From Streptococcus parasanguinis (GTDB taxonomy: Bacteria; Bacillota; Bacilli; Lactobacillales; Streptococcaceae), in assembly GCA_018365265.1 (NCBI GenBank), contig JAGZKI010000004.1, positions 1 to 60,069 of the forward strand: 60,069 bases of DNA, written 5' to 3'. The position numbers and the translations under genes were made by a program. Of this stretch, positions 43,199 to 52,562 are shown one piece after another. The notes below the pieces were generated by a model, which saw only the letters and a program-made list of their open reading frames with translations, made no database searches and had not been told where the DNA came from. Position 1 is the stretch's first letter, and each line of letters opens with the position of its first letter.

Positions 43199-43243
43199 CG
43201 TACTCACTTAAGGAAAGTTACTAAGAAGACTTTATCTTCAATC
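43199..43243 (-). repeat. Dispersed hairpin repeat, copy 2
   Basis: Inverse copy of 14904-14949: GAAGAT-AAA-GTCTTC hairpin, then ACTTTCCTTAAGTGAGTACG on the minus strand. It directly abuts direct repeat B. Confidence 0.75.
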
Positions 43244-43308
43244 AAAAGGCTGAGACAAATCGTCTCAGCCTTTTACTCATCTTCTGCATGCTCTGTCATG
43301 ACTTGTAA
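43244..43308 (-). repeat. Direct repeat B: regulator 3' end and terminator
   Basis: Copy B of the 65-base duplication. It includes the intact 3' end of the response regulator gene and the minus-strand terminator AAAAGGCTGAGAC/GTCTCAGCCTTTT. Confidence 0.85.
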
Positions 43309-44577
43309 GCGATAGGTTTTAGGCGATTTCCCACAGAGTTTACGGAAAACCTTGTAGAAATAGCCTACATTACTGTAACCAACTTTATAGCAGATATCTT
43401 CAATGCTGTCATTGGTCGATAAGAGGAGCTGCTGGGCAGCCTTGATCCGCTGTTTGTTGAGGAGTTCTGCGAAAGTCGCATTGGTTTCTCGTTTAATCAA
43501 TTGGCCTAAATAGACTGGATTGATAAAGAGACCCTGACTGATGTCCTTGAGTGACAGCTCTTTTTGGTAATCACGGCTAATCACTTGGAGGACACTCGCT
43601 ACATTTTCATTCATCCGATAGTGGGATAAGAAACGGGACAACTCTTCCTGGATAAAGCCAATCATCTCGCTAAAGGTGGCAGCTTCTTGGACTTTCTTGA
43701 CCACATCGGCCAAATCATCTCCTTGCAGGTATTCAAACAAATGAAAGACATCCATCAAAAATTGAATAAAGAGCTGCTTGGTCAACGAAACCTTAGGGGT
43801 CTTCTCAAGGATCATTTTTTCCAACCAATCCAGTTCTTCTAAGATCTGCTGGATATTTCCTTGCATGATCACCCGATAGGCCGGCTCGTAGTAATGGAAG
43901 ACTTCTTCATCTTGATTGAGAGGGGTCGCCCCATAAAAGAGGCTCCGCTCCACTAGATCCTTAAATTGATGAAAGTGCTCCTTATACGGAGGTTCAAAGG
44001 CCTTCTCAATCATGGCTTCTTCTTTTTGATCCGAGATAAAGAGTTGAAGATTTTGCCCAAGAACTTGATAAGACGAGCTGATAAAGCCTTTTTTCTCCTT
44101 AGCGACTCCAATCCACAATGAGTTCCGACCAGCGATATAGCGACAAAACTCTTCCTCAGAGATATCATCGTGAATCAAACGGTCGGCCAACTCTTGGCTT
44201 GGTTGCTGGATTTTATGCTGAATTTTTTCTAGGATATTGCCCATCTCCACCTTATTGACAGGTTTGAGCAGGTAGTCTGCCACGCGCAAATTGAGGGCTG
44301 TTTTGACATATTCAAAATCCTGATAGCCTGACATAATGATATAGGCAGCATCTGGGATCAAATCCTTCATCTCAGCAATCATCTGAAGTCCAGTTTTCCC
44401 AGGCATATTGACATCCGTGATCACCACATCTACCGGATACTCTCGCACATAATCAAGGGCCTGGTCTGCATCTTCTGCAGTTGCGACCACTTCCATATTC
44501 CAGTGGTCAAAGGGGATTAATTTTTTTAACCCTTCTGTAATCATATACTCATCGTCTACTAATAAGACTTTGTACAT
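43273..44577 (-). CDS. YesN-type response regulator (TCS07-like)
   Basis: A 434-residue regulator: receiver domain with D55 (VVITDVNMPG), a central linker, and a C-terminal AraC-type helix-turn-helix pair (about 340-425: SLKDISQGLFINPVYLGQLI, SIEDICYKVGYSNVGYFYKV). It resembles pneumococcal RR07, which controls N-glycan genes. The start MYKVLLVDDE is set by AAGGAGA, 10 bases after the kinase stop. The 3' end is duplicated at 41845-41910. Confidence 0.93.
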   Translation of the reverse strand: MYKVLLVDDEYMITEGLKKLIPFDHWNMEVVATAEDADQALDYVREYPVDVVITDVNMPGKTGLQMIAEMKDLIPDAAYIIMSGYQDFEYVKTALNLRVADYLLKPVNKVEMGNILEKIQHKIQQPSQELADRLIHDDISEEEFCRYIAGRNSLWIGVAKEKKGFISSSYQVLGQNLQLFISDQKEEAMIEKAFEPPYKEHFHQFKDLVERSLFYGATPLNQDEEVFHYYEPAYRVIMQGNIQQILEELDWLEKMILEKTPKVSLTKQLFIQFLMDVFHLFEYLQGDDLADVVKKVQEAATFSEMIGFIQEELSRFLSHYRMNENVASVLQVISRDYQKELSLKDISQGLFINPVYLGQLIKRETNATFAELLNKQRIKAAQQLLLSTNDSIEDICYKVGYSNVGYFYKVFRKLCGKSPKTYRLQVMTEHAEDE

Positions 44578-44587
44578 TCTGTCTCCT

Positions 44588-46234
44588 TTATTCATCTTGA
44601 ATGGTTATCGTATAGGTCACTCCATGGTTAGGTTGGGAGAAGACTTGGATATGGTAGCGATCTCCAAAATAGAGCAACATGCGTTCATGGACATTGACAA
44701 TTCCGATGGACTGCCGACCACTCTTTTTTTCGATTTCTGAGCGTGGATTGCGATTGGCTAGCATCTCTTGAATGCTTTCTAGCTGTTCTTCTTTCATCCC
44801 GCGCCCATTATCAGTGATCAAGATGATGACCTGCCCTTCTCCTTGCAAGACCTTGACACTGATCACATTGTCCTTGCGTTTGTGGTCCACCCCATGCGCA
44901 AAATAGTTCTCAACCAAAGGCTGGATGGTGAATTTTGGAATCTTCATTTTTTCCAAATCTGGATCGATCTTAAAACCATAGGCAATCGATTTTGGATAAC
45001 GCACCATGCAGAGGTAGCTGTATTTGCGACAAAATTCGAGCTCATTTTCAACCGTCGTCACTCGCTCATCTGAAATATTATTGCGCAAGAGACTACTAAA
45101 CTCATAGATAATATCACCCAATTCATCCTGCTCTTGCATGACGGCATACATCCGGATAAATTCCAGTGTATTGTACATGAAATGGGGATTGATCTGGGCT
45201 TGTAGGGCCCGCATATTGGCATCTTTTTGGCTGAGCTGCAACTGGTAGATATCCCGAATGTTCTTGTCCATATTGTCTAACATGGTATTGATCATATTAC
45301 CAATGACCAAAAGTTCTTGGTCCTTGGTCGAAGTATCAATCCGACGTTCACTATCGCCTTGACTGATCTGATTCATGGTATCGACCAAATCGAGGACTTG
45401 ACGCCGGTAATTTTTGAAAATCTGCCGTAATAACAAGTACAGGATCAAGAAAATCAGGAAGGCAATGGAGAGAAAAGTGGTCAGGTTAGCTAGACCCTTC
45501 TTGACCAAATAACTTTCAGAAACGACTACATCCACCTTGTAGCCATAGATCGTGCTACGGGTTTGCCATTTAACATCTTTTGCTTGCTCCTTATCCCCTT
45601 CATGGTACATTTCTTTCCCAAAGGGCGTGAAGATCCTCACAGCAACCGGTAGATCTCCTCTAGCATTGTCAATCGCTGCCGTCAAAATTTCCTGGTCCAG
45701 AGTCATATAAGCAATCCCAACTCCAGCACCCGTAGTCGGATCTGTCAAAGGAACCGGAATGGCTGTCGCAGGAGCCTTGTAATGGTCCGCTGAAACTTGC
45801 TTACCCCCCTTCGATTGCCGGGTAGAGACAAATACTGTCTTGTAATCCGACAAGGTGACATCGATCCCCTCGATGTTTTTATTGCTCAAATAGAGACTGT
45901 CAATATTCTTATGTAGGGACAATTGGATATAAGAAGGAAACTGGGCATTCAATCGCCAAGTCTCATACTCCGATGGTGACAAGGTAAAATAGCGATAAAC
46001 CCCTTCTAATTTTGCAGGGTTTTCAACGAGACTACGCCCTTCTTGTGTGACCCGCTGATAAGAGGTCTCGAGATCCGTCACGACTTCAGTCAAGACCCGT
46101 TGGGCGATCCGATCGGCTTCAGCTTGCTGGTTTTTCCAAGAGATCCCCGCTACGACGAGACCCATAATGGTCAAAATGACCACCATGACATAGGCGTAGA
46201 ATTTTAAAAGCGTACTTAACCAGATTTTTTTCAT
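44588..46234 (-). CDS. YesM-type sensor histidine kinase (TCS07-like)
   Basis: A 548-residue kinase with an N-terminal helix (about 12-30), a large extracellular sensor domain (about 35-248), a second helix (250-270), HAMP, a His_kinase domain with H351 (QINPHFMYNTLE) and a C-terminal ATPase. It is encoded two bases after the DUF624 gene. By synteny with pneumococcal HK07 it probably senses N-glycan breakdown products; the ligand is inferred. Confidence 0.93.
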   Translation of the reverse strand: MKKIWLSTLLKFYAYVMVVILTIMGLVVAGISWKNQQAEADRIAQRVLTEVVTDLETSYQRVTQEGRSLVENPAKLEGVYRYFTLSPSEYETWRLNAQFPSYIQLSLHKNIDSLYLSNKNIEGIDVTLSDYKTVFVSTRQSKGGKQVSADHYKAPATAIPVPLTDPTTGAGVGIAYMTLDQEILTAAIDNARGDLPVAVRIFTPFGKEMYHEGDKEQAKDVKWQTRSTIYGYKVDVVVSESYLVKKGLANLTTFLSIAFLIFLILYLLLRQIFKNYRRQVLDLVDTMNQISQGDSERRIDTSTKDQELLVIGNMINTMLDNMDKNIRDIYQLQLSQKDANMRALQAQINPHFMYNTLEFIRMYAVMQEQDELGDIIYEFSSLLRNNISDERVTTVENELEFCRKYSYLCMVRYPKSIAYGFKIDPDLEKMKIPKFTIQPLVENYFAHGVDHKRKDNVISVKVLQGEGQVIILITDNGRGMKEEQLESIQEMLANRNPRSEIEKKSGRQSIGIVNVHERMLLYFGDRYHIQVFSQPNHGVTYTITIQDE

Positions 46235-46236
46235 CG

Positions 46237-46848
46237 TTAGGATACCAATTTTTCGTGGATATTTTGATAAACAGGGTCAAAGATATCATTGACAAAGAAA
46301 TGCCAGACGCCGATCAAGACAAAAAAGAGAAGGGCTGGCATATAGTAGCTAATGACGCCAAGTAGCGCGGTTCCAAGGATGAGCTTGAGAACCGGACGAA
46401 TGTCCAGCAACATTCCGATCAAACTGAGTTTGATACTGTTGGTATAAGAGAGAGCAAAATGCACTTGCAATTTCAAATAAACGGCGTAAGCTAGAGGCGC
46501 AACCAAGAGGAAAACCAGATTAAACAGGAGAACCAAAATTTGGAAGAAATTTAAGTGAGGAATCTGGATCATGAGGTACATGCCATAGAAGAGGACTCCT
46601 TCAATGGCAAAGAAGGTGTAAAAGACTTGATTGGCTAGAACAAGATTTTCTTTGAAGAGTTCCCAAGCGCGTGACCAATGATAGTCTTTGTACTTCATGC
46701 CATTTTCTGCATAGAGGCTCATGATAGTGGTACTGGCCGGTCCTACTCCTAGAAGAATGCCCCCACAGATCGTCAAGACCCAAAAAATCCCTGTTACCAG
46801 CATAGCAACATAGACTCTCGTAAAAATGAACTCGATGATTTTCCCCAT
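46237..46848 (-). CDS. DUF624 (YesL-like) membrane protein
   Basis: A 203-residue polytopic membrane protein recognised as DUF624, regularly encoded with YesMN-type systems and sugar importers. Role unknown. First gene of the DUF624-kinase-regulator operon. Two adjacent ATGs; the second is better spaced from AGAGG. Confidence 0.88.
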   Translation of the reverse strand: MGKIIEFIFTRVYVAMLVTGIFWVLTICGGILLGVGPASTTIMSLYAENGMKYKDYHWSRAWELFKENLVLANQVFYTFFAIEGVLFYGMYLMIQIPHLNFFQILVLLFNLVFLLVAPLAYAVYLKLQVHFALSYTNSIKLSLIGMLLDIRPVLKLILGTALLGVISYYMPALLFFVLIGVWHFFVNDIFDPVYQNIHEKLVS

Positions 46849-46878
46849 CATTCAGCCTCTTTTCCAATTAGTGATTCT

Positions 46879-46908
46879 ATTATATCATAAAAATAAAACG
46901 CTTTCCCA
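46879..46908 (-). promoter_or_regulatory. Promoter of the DUF624-TCS operon with cre-like site
   Basis: Extended -10 TGATATAAT (-10 at 46879-46884, minus strand) without a clear -35. A degenerate CcpA-like site around AAAACGCTTTCC (46893-46908) occupies the -35 region. Confidence 0.45.
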
Positions 46909-46972
46909 TATTTGCATTAGTAAATTGAAATATTGATTTTCATTTCCAAGATTCATTTTCATAAAAAACTTA

Positions 46973-47004
46973 AAAAGGCTCTGGAGATCCCTCCAAAGCC
47001 TTTT
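46973..47004 (-). terminator. Terminator after the lipoprotein gene
   Basis: AAAAGGCTTTGGAG and CTCCAGAGCCTTTTT pair with one mismatch; T run on the minus strand. Confidence 0.88.
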
Positions 47005-47019
47005 CACACGACCTATTTC

Positions 47020-48501
47020 TTATTTTTTAGAAGCAAGGTATTCGTCGTATTGTTTTTGCATTTCATCAAGCACTTTTTGGTAAGCACCTTCTGATTTCAA
47101 TTTTTCAAGCATCTTAGGAACTTCTACTTCAGGATCCACAGTACCAGTATTGATAGCACCCGCGAATTGGTTCAAAGTATTTGTAAGAGCTGTGATTTCT
47201 GATTTCACTTTATCTGTGTTAAAGATGAAACCAAGTGCTGGAGATTCTTTTGCAGTTTCCAAGTCTTTCTTAGATTGTGCAATTTGTTCATCCGTTACGT
47301 TTTCGTTGATGTAAAGAATCCAGTTGTTACCAGTATTCCATCCAGACATGTGAGTGTTTCCGTTGTAGCCATCCAAGACTTTCACACGGTTTTCTTTACC
47401 TTCAACTTTTTCCCAGTTCTTGCCTTCTGGTCCGTAAACAAGACCGTTCAAGAGTTCTGGATTAGTGTTCAAAAGGTTCAACACTTCCATTGCTTTTTCT
47501 TTGTTCTTAGAGTTATTTGAGATAACAAAGTTAGCTACTTGAGTGGTGTTGTTCTTCTTGTACAGTTCAGTAAATGGTTTGATTTCGATCTTACGGTTTG
47601 CTACACGAGAAAGCAAGCTGTTACCGTAGTCAGCTGGTCCTACTGTTTCTTCACGAACCAACCATGTATCTTGAGAAAGATCATAACCAGTGTCGCTTGT
47701 AGCTACGTCTTTTGGAATGTATCCTGCTTCGTAGTATTTGTGAAGAGTCTTCAAGTTTTCTACATAACGAGGAATGGTGTAACGGTCAACAATCTTAGTG
47801 GTGTCACCTTTCAAGTCAACAACGAATGGAAGTCCATCAACAGCCACGTAGTCGAAGTCATCTGAAGGTCCACCGTAGCTCTTGTTCATTGCAAATGGAA
47901 CAACGTTTGGATCTTTTTCTTTGATGGCTTTCAAGACTGGTTCAAGAGAAGCATAGTCTTTGACGTTTGAAACGTCGATACCATATTTTTCAACAAGTGG
48001 TCCGTTGAAGGCAAAGTTTTGAGAAGATGCAACGTTAGCTGCTACTGGAACAGCATAGATCTTGCCATTTACAGTGTTCCCTTTGATGTAAGCTGGGTCA
48101 AGTGCTTTGTAAAGGTCTTTTCCTTCTTTCTTGTACAATTCTGTCAAGTCAGCATAAGCACCTTTTTGAGCGTTGATGACATAGTTATTAGCAAAGGCAA
48201 TATCATAGTTTTCACCAGATGAGATGATAACGTTCATTTTTTGTGCGTAGTCACCCCAACCAAGATATTGGATATCCAATTTTGCGCCAACTTTCTTTTC
48301 AATGATCTTGTTGGCATTCTTAAGAAGAACATCCAAGTTATCTGGTTTATCACCGATTTGGTACATCTTGATGATTGGTTTACCATCTTCAGTTGTTGCT
48401 GATTTCTTGTTGTTACCTGTAAGGCTTCCACAAGCAGCAAGAGTAGCTCCAAGAGCAATGACACTAGCAGATGCTAACGCGTATTTTTTCCAATTTTTCA
48501 T
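47020..48501 (-). CDS. N-glycan ABC importer lipoprotein (NgtS-like)
   Basis: A 493-residue solute-binding lipoprotein. The signal peptide ends in the lipobox LAAC with lipidated C24. A family-1 binding domain follows, and the C-terminal ~140 residues resemble DUF3502. This architecture and the neighbouring genes match pneumococcal NgtS, which binds processed complex N-glycans. It is the last gene of its transporter operon, separated from the permeases by a hairpin that may boost its level. Confidence 0.88.
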   Translation of the reverse strand: MKNWKKYALASASVIALGATLAACGSLTGNNKKSATTEDGKPIIKMYQIGDKPDNLDVLLKNANKIIEKKVGAKLDIQYLGWGDYAQKMNVIISSGENYDIAFANNYVINAQKGAYADLTELYKKEGKDLYKALDPAYIKGNTVNGKIYAVPVAANVASSQNFAFNGPLVEKYGIDVSNVKDYASLEPVLKAIKEKDPNVVPFAMNKSYGGPSDDFDYVAVDGLPFVVDLKGDTTKIVDRYTIPRYVENLKTLHKYYEAGYIPKDVATSDTGYDLSQDTWLVREETVGPADYGNSLLSRVANRKIEIKPFTELYKKNNTTQVANFVISNNSKNKEKAMEVLNLLNTNPELLNGLVYGPEGKNWEKVEGKENRVKVLDGYNGNTHMSGWNTGNNWILYINENVTDEQIAQSKKDLETAKESPALGFIFNTDKVKSEITALTNTLNQFAGAINTGTVDPEVEVPKMLEKLKSEGAYQKVLDEMQKQYDEYLASKK

Positions 48502-48548
48502 AAGAAAAATCTCCTTTATGTTATTTTCTTTTTAGACTAAGTTATGAG

Positions 48549-48571
48549 TTGAAAATCCTGTTGATTTTCAA
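48549..48571 (-). other. Hairpin before the lipoprotein gene
   Basis: Perfect 9-bp inverted repeat TTGAAAATC with a 5-base loop, between the second permease and the lipoprotein, without a T run. Probably an mRNA-stabilising element giving excess binding protein. Confidence 0.6.
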
Positions 48572-48580
48572 TGAACGATG

Positions 48581-49513
48581 TTATTCTTTCACACCACCGA
48601 TGGTCAAGCCTTTTACAAAGTAGCGTTGGAAGAATGGATAGAGAATGGCGATTGGCACTGTTGCCACAACCACCATGGCCATACGTCCTGTTTCCCGTGG
48701 GATGGATTGTACAGCTCCTGCCAATTGGCCGGATACCCCGACATTTTTAGCGATGTAATCCATATTGTTTTGGATTTGCATCAAGAGGTATTGCAATGGG
48801 TAAAGGTTGTCACTCTTAATATAGAGGAGGGCATTGAACCAGTCGTTCCAGAATCCTAAAGCGGTGAAGAGACTAATAGTCGCAATCCCTGGTAGAGAGA
48901 GTGGCAAGCAAATTTGGAAGAAAATCCGTGTTTCACTTGCCCCATCGATCCGAGCGGATTCAAGAATGGCTTCTGGAATGGTCCGTTTAAAGAAGGTCCG
49001 CATCAAGATGATGTTAAATGGGCTAAGCAACATTGGGATAATCAAAGCCCCGATGGTATCACCCAATTGCAAGAGTTGAGTGGTGACAATATAGCCCGGT
49101 ACCAACCCTGCACTAAAGAGCATACTAAGGAGTGAAAATACGGTAAAGAACTTGCGGTATTTAAAGGTACTCCGTGAGATCGCATAAGCATAGGTTGTGG
49201 TGATAAAGACATTACATGCTGTCCCCACAATGGTCACAAACAAGGTAATGAAGAGGGCTTGCAAGATTTTGTCTTTGAACTGTACCAAGAAAAGGTAACC
49301 ATCAAATCCAAATTTTGCCGGCCAGAATTGGAATCCATGGACTGCCAAACTTTGTTCGTCTGTCAAAGAGATCATGACAACGAAGATGAAGGGAAGTACA
49401 CAGGTCAATCCGACTAAGGTCAACAACAAGGTAAAGAAGAAGTTGCTCTTCTTACTGAAAGAATGGATCCCGACATTATCAATTTTTTCTTTTTGAATGG
49501 TTGATTTTTTCAT
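48581..49513 (-). CDS. Oligosaccharide ABC permease (NgtP2-like)
   Basis: A 310-residue, six-helix permease of the MalG/LplC type, with the ATPase-contacting motif ESARIDGASETRIFFQICLP near residue 195. Start MKKSTIQKEKI after AGGAGG; the frame to 49564 overlaps the other permease and is not needed. Confidence 0.92.
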   Translation of the reverse strand: MKKSTIQKEKIDNVGIHSFSKKSNFFFTLLLTLVGLTCVLPFIFVVMISLTDEQSLAVHGFQFWPAKFGFDGYLFLVQFKDKILQALFITLFVTIVGTACNVFITTTYAYAISRSTFKYRKFFTVFSLLSMLFSAGLVPGYIVTTQLLQLGDTIGALIIPMLLSPFNIILMRTFFKRTIPEAILESARIDGASETRIFFQICLPLSLPGIATISLFTALGFWNDWFNALLYIKSDNLYPLQYLLMQIQNNMDYIAKNVGVSGQLAGAVQSIPRETGRMAMVVVATVPIAILYPFFQRYFVKGLTIGGVKE

Positions 49514-49526
49514 ACGATCCTCCTTT

Positions 49527-50456
49527 CTAGAAGAGAGCGGCATTCTTATCAATGCGACGGGCAATGATATTTGAGATTAAAACAAGAACCAAACCGACTA
49601 CCGATTGGTAAAGACCGGCTGCTGCTGTCATCCCGATATCCCCTGACTTGGTCAAACCGTTGTAGACATAAACATCAATAACGTTGGTCACACTATAGAG
49701 CGCTCCAGCATTATGCGGGATTTGGTAGAAGAGACCGAAGTCTGCGCGGAAGATATTTCCGACTGCAAGAATGGTCAAGACCGTAATCAAGGAAGACAAC
49801 TGAGGAATGGTGATGTTGCGAATGCGTTGCCACTTAGACGCACCATCCACGGTCGCTGCTTCATAGTAAGTTGGGTCAATTCCCATGATGGTTGCATAGT
49901 ACATGACACTGCTATAACCAAAGCCTTTCCAAATTCCTAAGAAGAGGAGAAGCGCTGGCCAGATCCACAATTCTGAATAGAAATTGATGGCCTTCATGCC
50001 AAGTGAAGTTAAGATGTGGTTGACCAATCCTTTGTCCACGTTCAGGAAGGCATCGGTGAAGAAGCTGATGATAACCCATGATAGGAAGTATGGGAAGAGC
50101 ATGGAGGTTTGAAGCACCTTGACCACTCTTTTTGATCTCAACTCACTAAAGATGATGGCGATCCCAACGGAAACAATCAATCCTAAGAAGATAAATCCTA
50201 AGTTGTACAAGACCGTATTTCTTGTAATAATGTAGGCATCTTTGGAACTAAAGAGGAACTTGAAGTTGTCAAAGCCAACCCACTTACTCTTCATGACACT
50301 GTCGATGAAGCCCTCTCCTGTGATATGATAGTCCTTAAATGCTACGATATTCCCAAAAACCGGAATATAGAAGAATAAGATTAACCACGCTGCACCAGGT
50401 AAGACCATTAAAAGAAAAATGAAATTTTCTCTCAGAGTCCTTACAAACTTTTTCAT
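49527..50456 (-). CDS. Oligosaccharide ABC permease (NgtP1-like)
   Basis: A 309-residue, six-helix permease of the LplB type with EAA motif YEAATVDGASKWQRIRNITI. It forms the channel with the protein above. First gene of the transporter operon. No ATPase gene lies in the locus, so a shared ATPase such as MsmK is probably used (inference). Confidence 0.92.
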   Translation of the reverse strand: MKKFVRTLRENFIFLLMVLPGAAWLILFFYIPVFGNIVAFKDYHITGEGFIDSVMKSKWVGFDNFKFLFSSKDAYIITRNTVLYNLGFIFLGLIVSVGIAIIFSELRSKRVVKVLQTSMLFPYFLSWVIISFFTDAFLNVDKGLVNHILTSLGMKAINFYSELWIWPALLLFLGIWKGFGYSSVMYYATIMGIDPTYYEAATVDGASKWQRIRNITIPQLSSLITVLTILAVGNIFRADFGLFYQIPHNAGALYSVTNVIDVYVYNGLTKSGDIGMTAAAGLYQSVVGLVLVLISNIIARRIDKNAALF

Positions 50457-50496
50457 TTAACTCCCCCTTTTGAGCCTTGAGCGTGTTTATTTGCTT

Positions 50497-50545
50497 TGGT
50501 AGCGTTTACATCACCTATTATAAGATAGCCCATTTACATTTTCAA
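50497..50545 (-). promoter_or_regulatory. Transporter operon promoter with cre site
   Basis: -35 TTGAAA (50540-50545), 17-base spacer, -10 TATAAT (50517-50522) on the minus strand. TGTAAACGCTACCA (50497-50510), with one mismatch to the CcpA consensus, begins at the transcription start, a roadblock position. Confidence 0.8.
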
Positions 50546-50590
50546 ACTCCTAATTATAGAAAAAATTCTACAAATTTATGACATAGCTTT

Positions 50591-50637
50591 AAAAAAGAGT
50601 AGAAAAGGGTGATCGTAGTACAATCCCTCTTCTACTC
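50591..50637 (-). terminator. Terminator after the GH20 gene
   Basis: GAGTAGAAGAGGG pairs with CCCTTTTCTACTC on the minus strand, followed by six T. It separates the glycosidase operon from the transporter operon. Confidence 0.85.
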
Positions 50638-50681
50638 CTATAGACCATGGATGAGACTTCTGTCATCCGACTTGGCATTTT

Positions 50682-52562
50682 TTACGTTGTATAAATGGTT
50701 GAGGCCGTCGCAATAGTATGCCACTGGTTGGCTGTCGTTGCTGCGAAGTCCTGATCTCCGTAGAAATCGTTGAATGGCAAGATCTCTACTTCTAGTTCAT
50801 CGATACGAGAGATTTCGCCTGCTAGGTAGTTTTCAATACGGCTTTCTGCTCGCTTGATGCGTTGCAAGAGTCCACCCATACGGATATCTACGGTATCCAA
50901 GCCAAAGACCTTGTTTTCTTTCAACCATTGGTGGCTAAAGAGAGCATGTAAGTGTTCAATCTGGCTTCTGAGTTTTGGTAATTCTTCCCGAGCAATTTGT
51001 TGCAAGCTCTCTTTATCACCTGTTTGATAGGCTTGACGAATTCGTCGTCCCACATCAACCTTGCTACTTAAAATAGCATTCAACTGAGCCTGAGTTTCAA
51101 AGAGATAAGCGTAGGCGCCCGCTTTTTCTTTAATGTCAGAAAGGGTCTCGGCAGCCTTGGCAAAGTGGGGCTTGTCCTGTTCAGGTGTCATGTGCTTGTC
51201 AAGGATTGGGCAGAGAACATCCTGATAAAAGACATAGCGATTCGGGTTGATCCCACTGAGATTATCTGGTAGGTCTGGCAAGAGGTTAGCCAAGTCAAGC
51301 TGCATAAAGTCCTCAACGGATAGGCCTGTATTGGTCTTGAAATGAGCTGACAGACGCTCTAAATCATTGCGGTAGCTGAGTTCTGCCCAGATTTGTAGAC
51401 TTGGCAGAATAGAGAACTGGGCTGTTTCACCACCATTATCTCCCCAACCAGTCACAATGACTTCTTTGATCTGATTAGCGCGGCAGGCTTTGTTAGCTTC
51501 GACAGCGATGAGTCGACTGAAATGGTTGTGTGGTGTAAAACCAATCCACTTCCAAGCCCCACCTGCAAAGGCGATATTCTGGCTGATCTTGTGGTGATTA
51601 CCGAAGTTACGGTTGTATTTTTCTTCGCTATCCTGATAATAATCCCAGTAAACCAAGGTCACACGGTCTTTGAGACGATCTAAGTAAACACGAGTTTCTT
51701 CTGGAATTTCGGCATCACGGTCGTACTGTCCATCTGCTGACATGAGTTTGAAGAACATATCGCTCCACATCTGGCAGTGGAAACCATACTTGTCTGCAAT
51801 ATCCAGCACGCGCTCCAAATGTTGGCACATGAGGAGGCTACGGTCCACAACACCGTTTAAGATGAGATAGCGTCCCAAACCAACCAAGTGGGCTTCGTCC
51901 ATGCCGATATTGACCTTGCGTGTTTGGAGCTTAGACAAAGTCGCAAACATGCCGTCAATTAGGTCGTAAACTTTTTCTTCGCCGATGAGAAGAATATCTT
52001 CTACATCGCGGAGTTCTTGCACTTCTTTGACCCCCCATTTGACAAAGGCTGATAAGTGGGCCAAGGTCTGGATACATGGTACAAAGGTCATGTCAAACTG
52101 CTGGGCATAGGCCTCAATTTCCTGTAACTCTTCAGCAGCATAAGCTCCACGGAAATAACCAAAGTAAGGTTGCCCCTCGATTTGATAGGTATCTTCCATG
52201 TAGAGCTCAAAGGTTGAGTAACCCATGAGCGCCAAGACTTCAATCATCTGTTTGGCTGATGTGACATTGAGCACTGCATTTCGCGAACAGTCAGCCATAT
52301 AGGCTAAATCTTCATAGGCTGCTTGCTCTTCAATCGCTACCTTATCACCTTCTGCTAAGGCGGTTGCGAGAACAGACAAGGCACGGTAAAGCTGATGAGG
52401 TTTGCGATAAGTCAATTGATATTCTCCATTCTCACCCTTGATAGAGAGAGAAGCTTGGTCAGACTGAGCGACCACCACTTCTACATCTGGTAGAGAAATG
52501 TGATGTTTTAATGCTTCGATAGCTTGGGCTTGTTTGGGACTGAGTCCTGTAAAACTTACCAT
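50682..52562 (-). CDS. GH20 beta-N-acetylhexosaminidase (GH20C-like)
   Basis: A 626-residue cytoplasmic glycosidase without a signal peptide. The GH20 catalytic pair is D222-E223 in NIGMDEAHLVG, where Asp orients the substrate acetamido group and Glu is the acid. Length and neighbours match pneumococcal GH20C (SP_2141), which removes terminal GlcNAc/GalNAc from imported glycans. Start MVSFTGLSPK with AGGAGG; it overlaps the ROK gene by seven bases. Confidence 0.93.
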   Translation of the reverse strand: MVSFTGLSPKQAQAIEALKHHISLPDVEVVVAQSDQASLSIKGENGEYQLTYRKPHQLYRALSVLATALAEGDKVAIEEQAAYEDLAYMADCSRNAVLNVTSAKQMIEVLALMGYSTFELYMEDTYQIEGQPYFGYFRGAYAAEELQEIEAYAQQFDMTFVPCIQTLAHLSAFVKWGVKEVQELRDVEDILLIGEEKVYDLIDGMFATLSKLQTRKVNIGMDEAHLVGLGRYLILNGVVDRSLLMCQHLERVLDIADKYGFHCQMWSDMFFKLMSADGQYDRDAEIPEETRVYLDRLKDRVTLVYWDYYQDSEEKYNRNFGNHHKISQNIAFAGGAWKWIGFTPHNHFSRLIAVEANKACRANQIKEVIVTGWGDNGGETAQFSILPSLQIWAELSYRNDLERLSAHFKTNTGLSVEDFMQLDLANLLPDLPDNLSGINPNRYVFYQDVLCPILDKHMTPEQDKPHFAKAAETLSDIKEKAGAYAYLFETQAQLNAILSSKVDVGRRIRQAYQTGDKESLQQIAREELPKLRSQIEHLHALFSHQWLKENKVFGLDTVDIRMGGLLQRIKRAESRIENYLAGEISRIDELEVEILPFNDFYGDQDFAATTANQWHTIATASTIYTT

